Below, in pieces: positions 49,540 to 58,952 of a DNA stretch of 64,000 bases; the first letter of the stretch is position 1; each line of letters begins with the position of its first letter. The position numbers were made by a program, and so were the translations under genes. This DNA is from Propionicicella superfundia DSM 22317 (GTDB taxonomy: Bacteria; Actinomycetota; Actinomycetes; Propionibacteriales; Propionibacteriaceae): the NCBI RefSeq assembly GCF_000423465.1, contig NZ_KE384020.1, positions 327,409-391,408 on the forward strand, in the 5' to 3' direction. The notes under the pieces are model-generated. The model made no database searches. It was not told the origin of the DNA and worked only from the letters and a program-made list of their open reading frames with translations.

Positions 49540-49734
49540 ATGCAGGAGACGGAGTTCTGGAGGCGGATGGACGCGCACCTCGGCGCGGCGTACGCGCGCA
49601 CGTGGGCCCAGTCGATCGTCCTGGCGGACCTGCGGGGCCGGACCGCGCGCGAGGCCCTCGACGCCGGGGTCCCCTGCAAGGACGTCTGGCGTGCGGTGTG
49701 GCGGATGCTGGAGCTGCCGGCGCGGGAGCGCTGA
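49540..49734 (+). CDS. DUF3046 protein
   Basis: A 64-residue protein, MQETEFWRRMDAHLGAAYA...ALDAGVPCKDVWRAVWRMLELP, matching the small DUF3046 family of Actinomycetota, which is nearly always found just upstream of recA (as Rv2738c in mycobacteria). Function unknown. GAGGAGGA precedes ATG 49540. Confidence 0.9.
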   Translation: MQETEFWRRMDAHLGAAYARTWAQSIVLADLRGRTAREALDAGVPCKDVWRAVWRMLELPARER

Positions 49735-49779
49735 GCCCCGGCGGCGGAGGCGTGACGCGCCCGCGCGTGTCGAATGGAT

Positions 49780-49795
49780 TCGAACAGGTGTTCGG
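49780..49795 (+). promoter_or_regulatory. LexA (SOS) box before recA
   Basis: TCGAACAGGTGTTCGG matches the actinobacterial SOS box TCGAAC-N4-GTTCGA at 11 of 12 defined positions. A possible -10 (TAAGCT, 49797-49802) follows directly, so LexA would block the promoter. Confidence 0.88.
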
Positions 49796-49923
49796 GTAAG
49801 CTGTGCAGCAGCGAATCACCCGAGGGCTTGTCCACAGGCCGGCGATCCCGGTCTCCATTTCGTCGGTGCCGGGCTCTACGGTGGAACGCGTTGAGAGCTT
49901 CACGACCTGCGGAAGGAACGGGT

Positions 49924-50990
<1,067 letters not shown>

Positions 50991-50994
<4 letters not shown>

Positions 50995-51542
50995 CCAGGC
51001 GCGCGCCCGAACCGCCGGACGGCCTCGAACCGGCCGGGCCGGGCGATCCGCTGAACGCGGCACGAGCGATCGCCTACCGGCTCCTGTCGGTGCGGGACAG
51101 AAGCCGCTCCGAACTGGGCGCCGCCATGGCCCGCAAAGATGTTCCCGACGAGGTCGCCCGCGTCGTCCTTGACGAGTTCGCCGAGCGCGGCTACCTCGAT
51201 GACGCCCGCCTCGCCGAAGGGGTGGTCGCCGGGGTGGCACATCGGCCGCGGTCGCGGTCGGCCCTGCAGCGGGAACTGACCGCGAGGGGCGTCGATACGG
51301 AGACCGCCCAACAGGCCACCGCGGCGATGGACCGGGAGGCGGAGGTCGGCGCGGCGCGTCGGCTGGCCGCCAAGCGTGCTCCGTCTCTGAGCAGGCTCGA
51401 CCACGCTGTCGCCTACCGGCGGCTGGCGGCGGCCTTGGCACGCCGCGGCTTCCCGGCAGACATCGTCCATCAGGTCACGTGCGAGACGGTGCAGGGCGAG
51501 CGAGACGGCGACGAAGGCGATTGGGCTACATTTGGGCACTAG
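50991..51542 (+). CDS. recX: RecX regulatory protein (probable CTG start)
   Basis: RecX inhibits RecA filaments. The conserved N-terminal part [21 protein letters not shown] lies upstream of the first in-frame ATG/GTG/TTG (GTG 51090), which would remove it. The frame is open back to 50982. CTG at 50991 overlaps the recA stop (CTGA), and GAGGTGA (50980-50986), seven bases complementary to 16S rRNA, lies four bases before it. I therefore take CTG 50991 as start (183 residues). The body ([51 protein letters not shown]) is typical RecX. Confidence 0.85.
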
Positions 51543-51695
51543 CCGGTGGGGATCGCCGGCCTGAGATATCGCGCATCATCGCCTTGAACGGGCACTCGTT
51601 CGTCGACCGGGCCGATCGGCTCGGGTTGCGTCGGAGTCGGCTTATCCCCGGCCTCGATGGGGGGCGTGGTCGTGTCCTGGCCACAGGAGGCAACC

Positions 51696-53324
51696 ATGAC
51701 TGGCTGGAACGTCACTGTCGTCGTCCTCGCCGCCGTGCTGTCCGTCGCCGTCGTGGCCATCGGCATCGGCATGGTGCGCCTGCTGCGGACGCAGAGCGTG
51801 CAACGAGAGCGTGCCGCGGACGAGGTGCGGCGCACCGTCGAGGCCGATCTGGCGCAGGCCCGGTCGGCCGCCGCCGGTGCTGCGGCCGAAGTGAGGGCTG
51901 AGGCGGACGCCTACCGGGAGCAGGCGCGTGCGCAGGCTGCGACCGTGCTGCAGGAGTCGGAGCGGCTCCGGCGCGACGGCGAAGCCGCCGTGAGCAAGCA
52001 GCGTGACGAGTTGCGCGAGCAGAGGACCGCGCTCGACAGGCGGGAGGCGAGGCTCAGCGAGCGAGAGGACCGCATCGATGCGGAGCAGCGCGTCATGGAG
52101 GCCCGGCAGTCCGTGGCCGAGGAGATCCGAAAAGACCTTCGGTTCCGCGCCAAGGAACTCGCGCGCGCCGAGCAGCACCAGCGCGACGAGTTGGCGCGGA
52201 TCGCGGGGATGACACCGGTCGAGGCGAAACAGGTGCTGTTGTCGTCGGTCGAGCACGAGGCGCGGCTCCAGGCGGCGGCGATCACGCGCGACATCGAGAA
52301 CGACGCGCGTCGCACCGGTGAGCAGCGCGCGCGGCAGATCCTCGTGACGGCCATGCAGCGGCTGGTCGCCGAGCAGACGAGCGAGTCCGTCGTGTCGACG
52401 GTGGCGCTCCCGGGCGATGAGATGAAGGGCCGGATCATCGGTCGCGAAGGGCGCAACATCCGTGCCTTCGAGCAGGTGACGGGCGTCAACGTGCTCATCG
52501 ACGACACGCCCGAGAGCGTGTTGCTGTCCTGTTTCGACCCGGTGCGCCGAGAGGTCGCCCGCCTCACCCTCACCGAGTTGGTGGCGGACGGCCGGATCCA
52601 TCCCGCGCGGATCGAAGAGGTCTTCGAGCGGTGTTCCGCACAGCTCGCCGAACAATCCCTCCGGGCGGCCGAGGACGCGGTCGCGGAGATGCGGATCACC
52701 GATCTGCATCCTGACCTGCTGCCGGTCCTCGGGTCGCTGCGGTTCCGGACATCCTACGGGCAGAACGTGCTCACCCACCTCGTCGAATGCGGGCACCTGG
52801 CCGCGATGATGGCCGCCGAACTCGGCGTCGATGCGGACGTCTGCCGCCGGGCGGCGTTCCTTCACGACATCGGGAAGGCCGTCAGCCACGAGACGGACGG
52901 CTCCCATGCGCAGCTCGGTGCCGACCTGGCGCGGCGCCACGGGGAGCATCCGGACGTCGTCCACGCGATCGAGGCGCACCACAACGAGATCGAGCCGCAG
53001 ACCGTCGAGGCGATCCTCACCCAGGTCGCCGACGCGGTCAGCGGATCGCGGCCCGGCGCGCGGCGGGAGAGCCTGGAGGCGTATGTCACCAGGTTGGAGA
53101 AGCTGGAGGAGATCGCCCAGGCGCACCCGGGGGTCGAGCGTGTGTTCGCCATGCACGCAGGCCGGGACGTCCGCGTCATGGTGGCCCCGTCCCAGGTCGA
53201 CGACGCCGGCGCGCAGGCGATCGCCCGTGACATCGCGCGTCAGATCTCGGAGGAACTGACCTATCCTGGCCAGATTCGCATCACCGTGGTGCGCGAGTCG
53301 CGCGCCATCAGCATCGCCCACTGA
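51696..53324 (+). CDS. rny: Ribonuclease Y
   Basis: A 542-residue membrane-anchored endoribonuclease. One N-terminal helix (about 4-27) is followed by a long charged coiled coil (about 30-180), a KH domain (about 230-290, GRIIGREGRNIRAFEQVTGV) and an HD domain with RAAFLHDIGKAVSHE. RNase Y starts mRNA decay at the membrane. AGGAGG precedes ATG 51696, nine codon-equivalents after an unlikely upstream start. The next gene is miaB. Confidence 0.95.
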   Translation: MTGWNVTVVVLAAVLSVAVVAIGIGMVRLLRTQSVQRERAADEVRRTVEADLAQARSAAAGAAAEVRAEADAYREQARAQAATVLQESERLRRDGEAAVSKQRDELREQRTALDRREARLSEREDRIDAEQRVMEARQSVAEEIRKDLRFRAKELARAEQHQRDELARIAGMTPVEAKQVLLSSVEHEARLQAAAITRDIENDARRTGEQRARQILVTAMQRLVAEQTSESVVSTVALPGDEMKGRIIGREGRNIRAFEQVTGVNVLIDDTPESVLLSCFDPVRREVARLTLTELVADGRIHPARIEEVFERCSAQLAEQSLRAAEDAVAEMRITDLHPDLLPVLGSLRFRTSYGQNVLTHLVECGHLAAMMAAELGVDADVCRRAAFLHDIGKAVSHETDGSHAQLGADLARRHGEHPDVVHAIEAHHNEIEPQTVEAILTQVADAVSGSRPGARRESLEAYVTRLEKLEEIAQAHPGVERVFAMHAGRDVRVMVAPSQVDDAGAQAIARDIARQISEELTYPGQIRITVVRESRAISIAH

Positions 53325-53336
53325 TCGGATCACACG

Positions 53337-54791
53337 TTGTTCAGCACCAGCACCCGCACGTACCAGGTCGTGACCTACGGCTGTCAGATGAACGTCCACG
53401 ACTCCGAGCGGATCAGCGGCGTCCTGGAGGAGGCAGGTTTCGTACGCGCCCCCGACGACGCGCAGGCCGACGTCGTGGTGTTCAACACGTGCGCCGTTCG
53501 CGAGAACGCCGACAACCGCCTCTACGGCAACCTCGGTCACCTCGCGCCCGTGAAGGCATCGCGCCCGGGGATGCAGATCGCGGTCGGCGGCTGCATGGCG
53601 CAGAAGGACCGGGACACCGTGGTGCAGAAGGCACCCTGGGTGGACGTCGTCTTCGGGACGCACAACCTCGGATCGCTCCCCGTCCTGCTGGAACGCGCTC
53701 GCGTCCAGGACGCTGCCCAGGTGGAGATCCTGGAGACGCTGGAGCGCTTCCCCTCGACGCTGCCGACGCGGCGAGAATCGGCCTACTCCGGGTGGGTGTC
53801 CATCTCGGTCGGCTGCAACAACACCTGCACCTTCTGCATCGTCCCGGCGCTGCGCGGGCGCGAGAACGACCGGCGCCCCGGCGACATCCTGGCCGAGATC
53901 GAGGCGCTGGTCGCCGACGGCGTGGAAGAGGTCACCCTGCTGGGCCAGAACGTCAACGCCTACGGCAGCGAGTTCGGCGATCGGCAGGCCTTCTCCAAGC
54001 TCCTGCGGGCCTGCGGCGAGATCCAGGGGCTGCGGCGCGTGCGCTTCACCTCGCCTCATCCGAAGGACTTCACCGCCGATGTCATCGCGGCGATGGCCGA
54101 GACGCCGAACGTGATGCCCTCCCTGCACATGCCTCTGCAATCGGGGTCGGACCGGGTGCTGCGCGCGATGCGGCGCTCGTACCGCAGCGCACGGTTCCTC
54201 GGCATTCTGGACGCGGTGCGGGAACGCCTGCCCGAGGCGGCGATCACGACCGACGTCATCGTCGGCTTCCCCGGCGAGACCGAGGAGGACTTCCAGGACA
54301 CGCTGCGGATCGTCGAGCGCGCGCGTTTCAGCGGCGCCTTCACCTTCCAGTATTCGATCCGCCCCGGCACCCCGGCCGCGACGATGCCCGATCAGGTGCC
54401 GAAGGAGCTGGTGCAGGACCGCTACGACCGCCTGGTCGACCTCGTGCAGGAGACCTCGTGGCAGGAGAACCGCGCGCTGATCGGGCATGAGGTGGAGGTG
54501 ATGTTCGCGGCGGGCGAGGGGCGCAAGGACGACCGGACCCACCGGGTGACCGGTCGCGCGCGCGACAACCGCCTCGTTCACGTGGCGGTGCCCGATGGGA
54601 CCGCTCAGCCGCGTCCGGGGGATGTCGGGCGCACGGTGGTCACGGCCGCGGCGCCGCATCATCTCATCGCCGACGCCGGCGTCACCGCGCTGGAGCGGAC
54701 ACGCGGCGGGGACGCCTGGGAACGGTGGACCGCTCCGGCGCAGCCCGCGGTCGTCGCCCTCGGCATGCCGCTGGCGCCATCCGTCTCCTGA
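53337..54791 (+). CDS. miaB: tRNA-2-methylthio-N6-dimethylallyladenosine synthase MiaB
   Basis: A 484-residue radical-SAM enzyme with N-terminal cluster cysteines Cys16, Cys52 and Cys86, radical-SAM cysteines Cys160, Cys164 and Cys167 ([12 protein letters not shown]), and a C-terminal TRAM domain (about 385-450). It adds the methylthio group to i6A37 made by MiaA (gene at 55251). The only start giving the full [13 protein letters not shown]-terminus is TTG 53337, with a weak ribosome binding site. It is 12 bases after rny. Confidence 0.95.
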   Translation: MFSTSTRTYQVVTYGCQMNVHDSERISGVLEEAGFVRAPDDAQADVVVFNTCAVRENADNRLYGNLGHLAPVKASRPGMQIAVGGCMAQKDRDTVVQKAPWVDVVFGTHNLGSLPVLLERARVQDAAQVEILETLERFPSTLPTRRESAYSGWVSISVGCNNTCTFCIVPALRGRENDRRPGDILAEIEALVADGVEEVTLLGQNVNAYGSEFGDRQAFSKLLRACGEIQGLRRVRFTSPHPKDFTADVIAAMAETPNVMPSLHMPLQSGSDRVLRAMRRSYRSARFLGILDAVRERLPEAAITTDVIVGFPGETEEDFQDTLRIVERARFSGAFTFQYSIRPGTPAATMPDQVPKELVQDRYDRLVDLVQETSWQENRALIGHEVEVMFAAGEGRKDDRTHRVTGRARDNRLVHVAVPDGTAQPRPGDVGRTVVTAAAPHHLIADAGVTALERTRGGDAWERWTAPAQPAVVALGMPLAPSVS

Positions 54792-54892
54792 GCGCCGACG
54801 GGTCGCTTCCGGCGCCGTGCGGACGTGGGACGGCGCGTGACGCCTCGCCGGAGACGTGATCGAGAGTCGGCCGTCCCCCCGCGGACATGGAA

Positions 54893-54916
54893 CGGGGACC
54901 GGTTGCCCGGTCCCCG
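54893..54916. terminator. Hairpin between miaB and the antitoxin-like gene
   Basis: CGGGGACCGG and CCGGTCCCCG form a perfect 10-bp stem with loop TTGC. It can serve as terminator for both convergent genes; GCCCTTAG follows on the plus strand. Confidence 0.75.
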
Positions 54917-54967
54917 CCCTTAGATCTCGCAAAACCAATGAGCCGAGGCGGCCCAGGATGCGCGTGA

Positions 54968-55147
54968 CTACGTGCCGTCTCCGGCCTTCGCCACCTGGTC
55001 CTTCAGGAACTCCTGCGCCTGGTCGACCTGCCCCTCGAACTGGCCGCCGGTCTTCTCATCGACGACGTCGCCGGCCTTGTCGATGGCGCTGTTGACCTGC
55101 TCAGGGTTGTCGCCAACGGCATCGGTGATTTTGTCCAAGATCCCCAC
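54968..55147 (-). CDS. MT0933-type antitoxin-like small protein
   Basis: A 59-residue acidic protein, MGILDKITDAVGDNPEQVNS...KAGDVVDEKTGGQFEGQVDQAQEFLKDQV. The pattern (D-K-A-G-D-x-V-D-E-K-T-G-G) matches the MT0933/Rv0909 antitoxin family of Actinobacteria. GTG 55147 has AAAGGAGGTG upstream, a near perfect Shine-Dalgarno sequence, so the gene is expressed well. No toxin gene is next to it: flanks are miaB and miaA. The family name is by homology; an orphan, stress or coiled-coil role is equally possible. Confidence 0.85.
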   Translation of the reverse strand: MGILDKITDAVGDNPEQVNSAIDKAGDVVDEKTGGQFEGQVDQAQEFLKDQVAKAGDGT

Positions 55148-55250
55148 TGGCCACCTCCTTTCTCTCGGCTGCGCCGGTTCTCCCGGCCTGGCCTATTGTT
55201 AACTCACACCGGGTTCATTGGGAAGGGGTTTTCCTTGTGAGTATCGCGTC

Positions 55251-56165
55251 ATGACGCCGCTGCTCGTCCTCGTGGGCCCCACCGCGAGCGGAAAGTCCGC
55301 CCTTGCCATCGACGTCGCACGGGCGCTGCGGGATCGTGGGCGCCCGGCCGAGATCGTCAATGCCGACTCGATGCTGGTCTACCGCGGGATGGACATCGGC
55401 ACCGCGAAGCCGACCCCGGCCGAGCGGGCCGAGACGCCGCACCACGTCGTGGACGTCCTCGACATCGCCGAGACGGCGACGGTGGCCGACTTCCAGCGCC
55501 TGGCCCGGGCGGCCATCGCCGACTGCCGGGCGCGGGATGTCGTGCCGATCCTCGTCGGCGGATCCGCGCTGTACCTCCGCGCGATCCTCGACGACTTCTC
55601 GTTCCCCGGCACCGACGCGCAGATCCGGGCCCGGTGGGAGGGAGAGTTGGAGCGCCTCGGATCCGCCGAACTGCACAGGATCCTGGCCGAGCGTGATCCG
55701 TCCAGCGCTGCGGCCATCCTGCCCGGCAACGGTCGCCGGATCGTTCGGGCGCTGGAGGTGATCGAGCTCACCGGCTCGTTCCGGGCGACGCTGCCGACGT
55801 GGACCTATCTGCTGCCCGACGTTCACCAGTTCGGCATCGACATCTCGCGGGAGGCCCTGGACCGGCGGATCGCCGAGCGGGTCGACCTGATGTGGGAGGC
55901 GGGTCTGGTCGATGAGGTGCGCCGGCTGGAGGCCGCCGGTCTCCGGACCGGGCTGACCGCTTCCCGTGCTCTTGGATACAGGCAGGTACTGTCTTATCTT
56001 GCGGACGAGATGACGCAGTCCGAGGCGCGTGCAGCGACCATAGTCGGCACACGGCGTTTCGCCCGCAAACAGCTTTCCTGGTTGCGTCGGGATCCGCGCA
56101 TCGTCTGGCTGGAGGCAGGGGCTCCGGCCAACCTGCGGAGAATCCTGGCCGTCACAGAGGATTGA
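55251..56165 (+). CDS. miaA: tRNA dimethylallyltransferase MiaA
   Basis: A 304-residue P-loop transferase: VGPTASGKSALAIDVA (about 8-15), NADSMLVYRGMDIGTAKPT, HHVVDVLD and SRALGYRQVL. It prenylates A37 of tRNAs that read U-starting codons, giving the substrate of MiaB upstream. ATG 55251 starts the family N-terminus; no clear Shine-Dalgarno sequence is seen. The stop region overlaps the ribosome binding site of dapF. Confidence 0.94.
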   Translation: MTPLLVLVGPTASGKSALAIDVARALRDRGRPAEIVNADSMLVYRGMDIGTAKPTPAERAETPHHVVDVLDIAETATVADFQRLARAAIADCRARDVVPILVGGSALYLRAILDDFSFPGTDAQIRARWEGELERLGSAELHRILAERDPSSAAAILPGNGRRIVRALEVIELTGSFRATLPTWTYLLPDVHQFGIDISREALDRRIAERVDLMWEAGLVDEVRRLEAAGLRTGLTASRALGYRQVLSYLADEMTQSEARAATIVGTRRFARKQLSWLRRDPRIVWLEAGAPANLRRILAVTED

Positions 56166-56185
56166 GAAAGGGGGGCCGCTCGCAG

Positions 56186-57016
56186 ATGCGGCAACTCAGC
56201 TTCGCAAAGGGACATGGTGCGAAGAACGACTTCGTGATCGTCCTCGACCGGCACGGGGTGTCCCCTCTGTCGGAGGAGGACGTTCGTTTTGTCTGCGACC
56301 GCCATGTGGGCGTCGGCGGGGACGGTCTGCTGCGGGTCATCAAGGCTGCCCATGTGTGCGGCTGGGACGGTGACCCGCACCTGTGGTTCATGGACTACCG
56401 CAACGCCGACGGCTCGCTCGCCGAGATGTGCGGCAACGGACTGCGGGTCTTCGCTCGGTTCCTCCAGGAGGAGGACCTGATCGCCGAGAACACGATCACC
56501 ATCGCGACCCGGGCGGGTGCACGTCAGGTCGTGCTGCGCGGAGACGGGCTGATCCAGGTCGAGATGGGACCGGCGCGGATCTCACCCGAGGAGGCGAGCG
56601 TGAGCGTGTCGGGCGAGACTCGCCCGGCCGTCGCGGTGAACGTGGGCAACCCCCACGCCGTCACGTTCGTGGACGGGGCGACACTGGCCGGTCTCGACTT
56701 GCGAAGCGCTCCCGGCGTGGGGCCCGCCGACCTGTTCCCGGACGGCACGAACGTCGAGTTCGTCCACGTGCTGGGGGAGCACGACATCGCCATGCGCGTC
56801 CACGAGCGCGGGGTCGGCGAGACCATGGCCTGCGGGACGGGCATGGTCGCGGCGGTGGCTGCTGTCGACGCCCGGAACGGGGCGGCCGGCGGCGCATACA
56901 CCGTGCGGGTTCCCGGCGGCGTTCTCACCGTCGAGCTCGGCAACGGGCTCGCGTGGCTCACCGGACCGGCCGTGATCGTCGCGCGCGGCGAGGTCACCCT
57001 CCCCGATCGCCGGTGA
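56186..57016 (+). CDS. dapF: Diaminopimelate epimerase
   Basis: A 276-residue cofactor-free epimerase with both catalytic cysteines: Cys82 in EMCGNGLR and Cys216 in ACGTGMVA, plus VGVGGDGLL and NVGNPHAV. It converts LL- to meso-diaminopimelate for lysine and the cell wall; it implies a DAP pathway but not which isomer the wall holds. ATG 56186 follows AAAGGGGGG. Confidence 0.95.
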   Translation: MRQLSFAKGHGAKNDFVIVLDRHGVSPLSEEDVRFVCDRHVGVGGDGLLRVIKAAHVCGWDGDPHLWFMDYRNADGSLAEMCGNGLRVFARFLQEEDLIAENTITIATRAGARQVVLRGDGLIQVEMGPARISPEEASVSVSGETRPAVAVNVGNPHAVTFVDGATLAGLDLRSAPGVGPADLFPDGTNVEFVHVLGEHDIAMRVHERGVGETMACGTGMVAAVAAVDARNGAAGGAYTVRVPGGVLTVELGNGLAWLTGPAVIVARGEVTLPDRR

Positions 57017-57079
57017 GGACGACGCCTCCGGCCGGTAAACGCGTGGCCATCGGCGGAGGAGTCTGCGAAGGTGGAACCG

Positions 57080-58522
57080 ATGACTGCTGACGACCACTTC
57101 GACATCGCCTTCTCGGACGACACCGATCCCGAGATCGCCCGCGACCCGGATCCCTCACCCGACGGCGAACAGCTCGACCTCGCCGATCGTCTCTCGTTGC
57201 GCCGCGTCGCCGGGCTGTCGACCGAACTCACCGACGTCACCGAGGTCGAGTACCGACGACTGCAGTTGGAGCGCGTCGTCCTCGTCGGCGTCTGGACGTC
57301 CGGGACACCGCAGGATGCCGAGAACTCGATGGTCGAGCTGGCGGCGCTGGCTGAGACCGCCGGGTCGCAGGTGCTCGACGCACTCATCCAGCGCCGGTCG
57401 CGACCCGATCCCGCCACCTTCATCGGTCGGGGCAAGGTGGACGAGCTGAGAGAGGTGGTGATCGCGTCCGGTGCCGACACGGTCATCGCCGACGGCGAAC
57501 TGGAGCCCGCGCAACTGCGCAACCTCGAGGACCGGGTGAAGGTGAAGGTGGTCGATCGGACGGTCCTGATCCTGGACATCTTCGCGGCGCATGCGAAGAG
57601 TGCGGAGGGCAAGGCACAGGTCGAACTGGCCCAGTTGCAGTATCTCAAGCAGCGGCTGCGCGGCTGGGGCGGCAACTTGTCCCGGCAGTCGGGCGGCCGG
57701 GCCGCCGGCGGCGTCGGGATCGGAGGTCGCGGGCCGGGTGAGACGAAGCTGGAGACCGATCGGCGCCGGCTCAACACGCGGATCGCCGTCCTGCGTCGCA
57801 AGCTGCGGGGGATGGACGAGGTGCGGCGCACCAAGCGGGCCGAGCGGGTTCGCCGCCGCGTCCCCGCCGTGGCCGTCGTCGGCTACACCAATGCCGGGAA
57901 GTCGTCGCTGGTGAACCGGCTCACCGGCGCGGGCGTCCTCGTGGACGACGCGCTGTTCGCCACGCTCGACCCGACGACACGGCGTTCCCAGACCGGTGAC
58001 CATCGGGTCTACACCCTGACCGACACGGTCGGCTTCGTCCGCCATCTGCCCCACGACCTGGTCGAGGCGTTCCGGTCGACGCTGGAGGAGACCGCGCTGG
58101 CCGATCTCCTGGTCCATGTCGTGGACGGCTCGGACCCCGATCCACTGGGTCAGGTCACCGCCGTGCGCCAGGTGCTGTCGGACATCGGTGCCGGGACGAC
58201 GCCCGAACTGCTCGTGGTGAACAAGATCGACACCGCATCCGACGAGAGCCTGACGATCCTCCGCGGGCATTTCCCCGACTCGGTGCCGGTCTCGTGCCGA
58301 ACGGGGGAGGGGCTCGACGAGCTGCGCCGCGCCATCGACGCGCGGCTCCCGCGCCCTCTGGTGGAGATCGACGCGCTCGTCCCCTATGAGCGGGGCGACC
58401 TGATCAATCGCATCCACCAGTCCGGCGAGCTCCTCACCCAGGACCATGGCGCCACAGGGACGCGGCTCACGGCCCGCGTCCACCCCGATCTGGCGGCGGA
58501 CCTCGAACCGTATGCGGTCTGA
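57080..58522 (+). CDS. hflX: GTPase HflX
   Basis: A 480-residue HflX-type GTPase. The N-terminal HflX domain (about 60-250) holds FIGRGKVDELR and GGVGIGGRGPGETKLETDRR; the G domain has P-loop GYTNAGKSSL, DTVGFVRHLPHDLVEAFRSTLEE as G3 and NKID as G4. It splits stalled or hibernating 70S ribosomes. AAGGTGGA precedes ATG 57080; GTG 57071 with GGAGGAG is an alternative. The next gene overlaps its stop. Confidence 0.95.
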   Translation: MTADDHFDIAFSDDTDPEIARDPDPSPDGEQLDLADRLSLRRVAGLSTELTDVTEVEYRRLQLERVVLVGVWTSGTPQDAENSMVELAALAETAGSQVLDALIQRRSRPDPATFIGRGKVDELREVVIASGADTVIADGELEPAQLRNLEDRVKVKVVDRTVLILDIFAAHAKSAEGKAQVELAQLQYLKQRLRGWGGNLSRQSGGRAAGGVGIGGRGPGETKLETDRRRLNTRIAVLRRKLRGMDEVRRTKRAERVRRRVPAVAVVGYTNAGKSSLVNRLTGAGVLVDDALFATLDPTTRRSQTGDHRVYTLTDTVGFVRHLPHDLVEAFRSTLEETALADLLVHVVDGSDPDPLGQVTAVRQVLSDIGAGTTPELLVVNKIDTASDESLTILRGHFPDSVPVSCRTGEGLDELRRAIDARLPRPLVEIDALVPYERGDLINRIHQSGELLTQDHGATGTRLTARVHPDLAADLEPYAV

Positions 58523-58887
58523 TGCCGTCGTGGGGCTCGGAGCGCGCCGAACTGGTCGCTGAGCACGTGCTGCGGGCCGTCGAGCAGATCCCGTCCGGTC
58601 GGGTGTGCGCGTACGGGGACATCGCGGCCATCGTGGGCTGCGGCGCCCGGCAGGTCGGATCGGTGATGCGCCGGCACGGGTCGGGGGTCTGCTGGTGGCG
58701 CGTCGTGGGCCACGACGGGAGCCTCGTGGTGTTCGCCGAGGCGCTGCCGCACTGGCAGGACGAGGGCATCGGGCTGACCGACGACGGCCGGTCCTGCCGC
58801 ATCGACGTGCATCGCGCCGATCTGGACCTGCTCGCGCGCGCGTACGAGCGCGCGGCCGCCGACCTCACCCCGCTGCGGGGAGCGTGA
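58522..58887 (+). CDS. Alkyltransferase-like (ATL) DNA-binding protein
   Basis: A 121-residue protein of the O6-alkylguanine alkyltransferase superfamily, with IPSGRVCAYGDIAAIVGCGARQVGSVMRRHG. In true alkyltransferases the active site is PCHR; here it reads CWWR (Cys57-Trp58-Trp59-Arg60), with Trp at the cysteine acceptor position. This marks an ATL protein, which binds O6-alkylguanine lesions and hands them to nucleotide excision repair rather than repairing them itself. ATG 58522 overlaps the hflX stop. Confidence 0.85.
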   Translation: MPSWGSERAELVAEHVLRAVEQIPSGRVCAYGDIAAIVGCGARQVGSVMRRHGSGVCWWRVVGHDGSLVVFAEALPHWQDEGIGLTDDGRSCRIDVHRADLDLLARAYERAAADLTPLRGA

Positions 58888-58940
58888 CGCGCCGTCCACA
58901 GGTCGTGTCGGCGTGCGGCCGGGAGGGGCGCCGCGCGGGA

Positions 58941-58946
58941 TAGGGT
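58941..58946 (+). promoter_or_regulatory. -10 of a likely leaderless dinG transcript
   Basis: TAGGGT ends six bases before GTG 58953. Confidence 0.4.
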
Positions 58947-58952
58947 GACGAG

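Noticed and set aside
51642-54938. Very long minus-strand open frame (over 1000 codons) opposite rny and miaB
   Set aside because: It is antisense to two certain genes, rich in Arg/His/Asp as expected for the reverse strand of GC-rich codons, and has no family likeness.
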